A program made the position numbers and the translations under genes. A stretch of DNA of 40,185 nt from Sphaerosporella brunnea (lineage: Eukaryota > Ascomycota > Pezizomycetes > Pezizales > Pyronemataceae). Positions 37,802 through 40,185 of the stretch are shown one piece after another. The stretch covers positions 1-40,185 of the forward strand of contig VXIS01000390.1 of assembly GCA_008704415.1 (NCBI GenBank), in the 5' to 3' direction. Below the pieces are notes generated by a model, which saw only the letters and a program-made list of their open reading frames with translations, had not been told where the DNA came from and searched no databases. Numbering within the stretch: position 1 is the stretch's first letter; every line of letters starts with the position of its first letter.

Positions 37802-40185
37802 TCAAGATTCTTCGTCAGATTCCTCGTCGGACTCTGGCTCTGGGGGAAGAATCCCAAAGAACGACGTGGGCTGCTGGTCCACTGGCTTCGGGTCGCCAGA
37901 CATCAAACTCATAGTGTGGCTGCCGATTGGCCCAGCGTGCTTGGACAGGCTGACCGCAGCCATTCGCATGGACAGGCCCCCCCTGCCGGCAGTTGAATCG
38001 GGCTTCTCCCCCTCCTCTTCTTTCGGCTGTTCTTTCGATACGACAAGCGCATTGATCACCATCTTGTCCGGTTTGCCTTGCTTATAGGCCTTGAATGCCT
38101 CCAGGCGTGCCAGGAACCTGCACTTTCTTGATACTGCGGACAGGGGATCAGCTGGGTTACCAGTGTAGGGGAAGAAAAAGCCAATTGGGGGGGGGGAGGG
38201 GGGCATACGGCTTGTAATGGATCTCACTCAACAGGTCGCCGTTATTATTAAAAATCGGGTTCTTGAAATCCAGCTGACCGTTCCCGGGGATATATGAAGC
38301 GACCAGAGGTTTTGAACGCATTTTCAAGGTTCTGCCTTAGTTTGGTGAGGTGTTTGCCAATGCCGGAGCTCATTTTCGTTTCGATGCGCTGTATCATATC
38401 GGCAGTGATAAATGTGAAGTCGCCCTGCACGAAGCGCGTATTCTCCACCTTCAAGTTCGCCGGATTACCGGTGGCCGGATATCCGGACAGCTTCATCTCC
38501 AAAACCCCGTTGATGCTGGTGGTCACCTCAATGTCGAAGTTCCAGCGGATCGTGAAGGTGTACCTGCCGCGCGAGGGGTTGGTTATAAGCGGTGTGATGT
38601 AGGGAGAGAGGGGGTCTCACCGGAGTGCGGTCCATGGGTTTGACAAGTCCGCGTTATTGCTCGAAACGTGATCGTAGAGGTAGTCGGTGGCACCGACGAT
38701 GTGGAGCAGAGCTTTTCGGACTCCCAGCGCACGGTGACGTTAGTGGTGCCTGGATATATATCCGTCAGTCCCCGCACAACAACCTCACTCACACGTTTAG
38801 CCACTGATAGCCGAGCAACAGTCTACATACTAGACGAATCATCACCGGCGTACCAGCTTTCCGCATGCGGATTCCTGAACCTGGATAGTTTGGACTGTAT
38901 TTGTAGAAGCGATATTCCAACGGCTTTGTCTCGTTGTCGACATGGAATTCATAGACTTGGTCCCAAATGGATGGGTGGTCGCGATACGAAGCTAATATCC
39001 AATGGCTGGTTGTAGGTGATTGACCACGCACTTGGCCCATCGAACTCGATGTCGTACGGACGGATCACCTGAGATCCGGTTCAGAGGCTGTAAGTTCGGT
39101 AAGAGGAACTTCTTTATGAAGAGGTCATGGTTCAACGCAAAGGTGCCGTCCAATCCTGGTGCACCATTCGAGGCTGCAGGGTAACAGAAGTTGCCCACGG
39201 GGTCGAGCTGCACGCCCTTAGGCATCGGGTTGCCCGTCACCATCTCGCAATACAAAATGCTATTGGCATCAGCTTTCCCTCCAAAACCGGTTGAGGGGAG
39301 GCCTTTCTCGTCAAGGTAGGGGTAGACTTGGTGGCGCATGCTGGTTGGTGCTACGTGTAGGGTCTGTTAGCAAGAACTCTCTCTCTCTACAATTGCAGAG
39401 AAGGGAGAAAGGGAGAAGGGCAGATAACAGCAGGATAACAAACCATAGGTAGGTTTCAGTGGATCGACTACGGCAAACTGAGTCAGCACTGAATAAGTTG
39501 TGATTGCAGAAGACATTACGCTCTGTGGCCGGTGGAAGCGTCAACTGGACTCCCAGCAGCGTCAACCCTTTCTTCTCCTGTGACTCTGCCCATGTGCTGA
39601 GGATATCCTTGAACGTGACGGTGTTTTCGTCCCCAATATCGTCTGTGAAGTCCTCCCACGTCCTTTCATGGCCGTCCTGATCAAGCCCGAAATACAACTG
39701 AGAGTACACAAAGTCACTCCAGTAGGCATCTATCCGATCCTCAGCATCAATCAAACCGGGTTGGGAGGTAGGGGGGTGAGGGAAGGGAAGCTGTCTCACC
39801 CGTCAACTTCGCATACAGCCACTGCACGGTGTAATCTCCTGGGATTGCAAAATGCTGCTCAATAAATGCGCGCTGCTTTTTCTTCCTTTCTCTCGTGCGG
39901 CGATTATCCTTTGGGTCGTCCGTGATATCCTGCCTCTCAAGATCACATTGCACGGCGATGATCCAGTTGTCGAGCTTCTCGTCGATCTCTCCATCTGCGG
40001 TCTTCAACGTGCCTTTCTTGAATCTTCATCTCGGTCAGTCCCCCTCCCCCACACCACCATCCCCCCCCCCCCCCCCTTTTTTTCTTCTCGCCTATTGGTC
40101 TGGAAACTCACCGAATCTGGTAATAGATCTTTGACAGATTCGAGCCGGTGTTGCCTGGGAGCAGTATATGCGAGGGGTAGAGCTC
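37802..40185 (-). CDS. Multi-exon gene, 5' end beyond the window, possibly broken
   Basis: Protein-like blocks in several minus-strand frames imply at least six exons. The first visible exon (40185-40112) is joined in phase by an 88-nt intron (40111-40024) to a second (40023-39800, ADGEIDEKLDNWIIAVQCDLERQDI). Later blocks: DAYWSDFVYSQLYFGLDQDGHERTW (around 39700), GVQLDPVGNFCYPAASNG and GTFALNHDLFIKKFLLPNLQPLN (around 39150), IRPYDIEFDGPSAWSITYNQPLDI (around 39040), FVQGDFTFITADMIQRIE (around 38430). Then come FIYPGNGQLDFKNPIFNNNGDLL (38300) and an acidic C-terminus ending at 37802. A CCCC tract near 38290 shifts the frame and a C/G run near 38190 may hide an intron or another shift. I do not recognise the family; the product would be large, soluble and beta-rich. 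Exon junctions after the second are unresolved. Confidence 0.55.

Noticed and set aside
37802..40185. Resemblance of the edge gene to TULIP/P47-type proteins
   Set aside because: The general look (large, beta-rich) is suggestive but I found no defining motif, and the N-terminus is outside the window.

Overview
The window is repeat-rich genomic DNA from a filamentous fungus. Introns are short (46-88 nt) with GT...AG borders and CTAAC/CTGAT-like branch sites, 5S rRNA sequence is dispersed, and the mobile elements are of fungal type (copia, hAT, KDZ, tyrosine recombinase, TA-flanked MITEs). Dispersed 5S copies favour Pezizomycotina, but I cannot name a genus. Only two or three genes look intact; most of the window is mobile elements inserted into other mobile elements.

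Layout. 0.4-3.5 kb: a minus-strand KDZ-type transposase relic, cut by two hAT-family insertions and bounded by a third; all three have target-site duplications. 3.6-4.3 kb: an unrecognised plus-strand ORF. 5.3-5.7 kb: two halves of a 5S rRNA gene separated by about 270 bp. 6.0-9.3 kb: a direct tandem duplication whose left copy alone carries a second hAT family, so the right copy shows the empty site. 9.56-12.58 kb: the best gene of the window, a two-exon 987-residue protein with LamG-like, beta-trefoil and PLAT-like modules and a C-terminal His...Cys module. 12.6-16.6 kb: no convincing gene, one tRNA-like sequence. 16.6-18.4 kb: an inverted-repeat element containing three smaller inverted-repeat elements.

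18.99-23.18 kb: a defective copia element inserted, with a 5-bp duplication, into a degenerate host-type gene (possibly DUF6697-like) that is itself duplicated. 24.8-26.9 kb: a second, younger, internally deleted copia element on the minus strand, lying in a minisatellite. 27.5-28.9 kb: a gene relic with the HxD...H...R layout of TET/JBP-type 2-oxoglutarate dioxygenases. 29.3-30.4 kb: a tyrosine recombinase pseudogene split by a MITE at a TA. 31.2-31.9 kb: a small intact two-exon gene. 32.5-33.6 kb: a DUF6818-like pseudogene just inside a hAT-like terminus. 33.7-37.5 kb: an LTR-bounded element carrying one 1018-codon minus-strand gag-like frame, broken by five in-frame stops. 37.8-40.2 kb: part of a multi-exon minus-strand gene running off the edge.

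The most notable points are the gag-only LTR element, the co-occurrence of KDZ and TET/JBP-like relics, the multi-domain LamG/trefoil/PLAT protein, and the nested inverted-repeat elements. Many nonsense codons (CGA to TGA, CAG to TAG) fit C-to-T decay.
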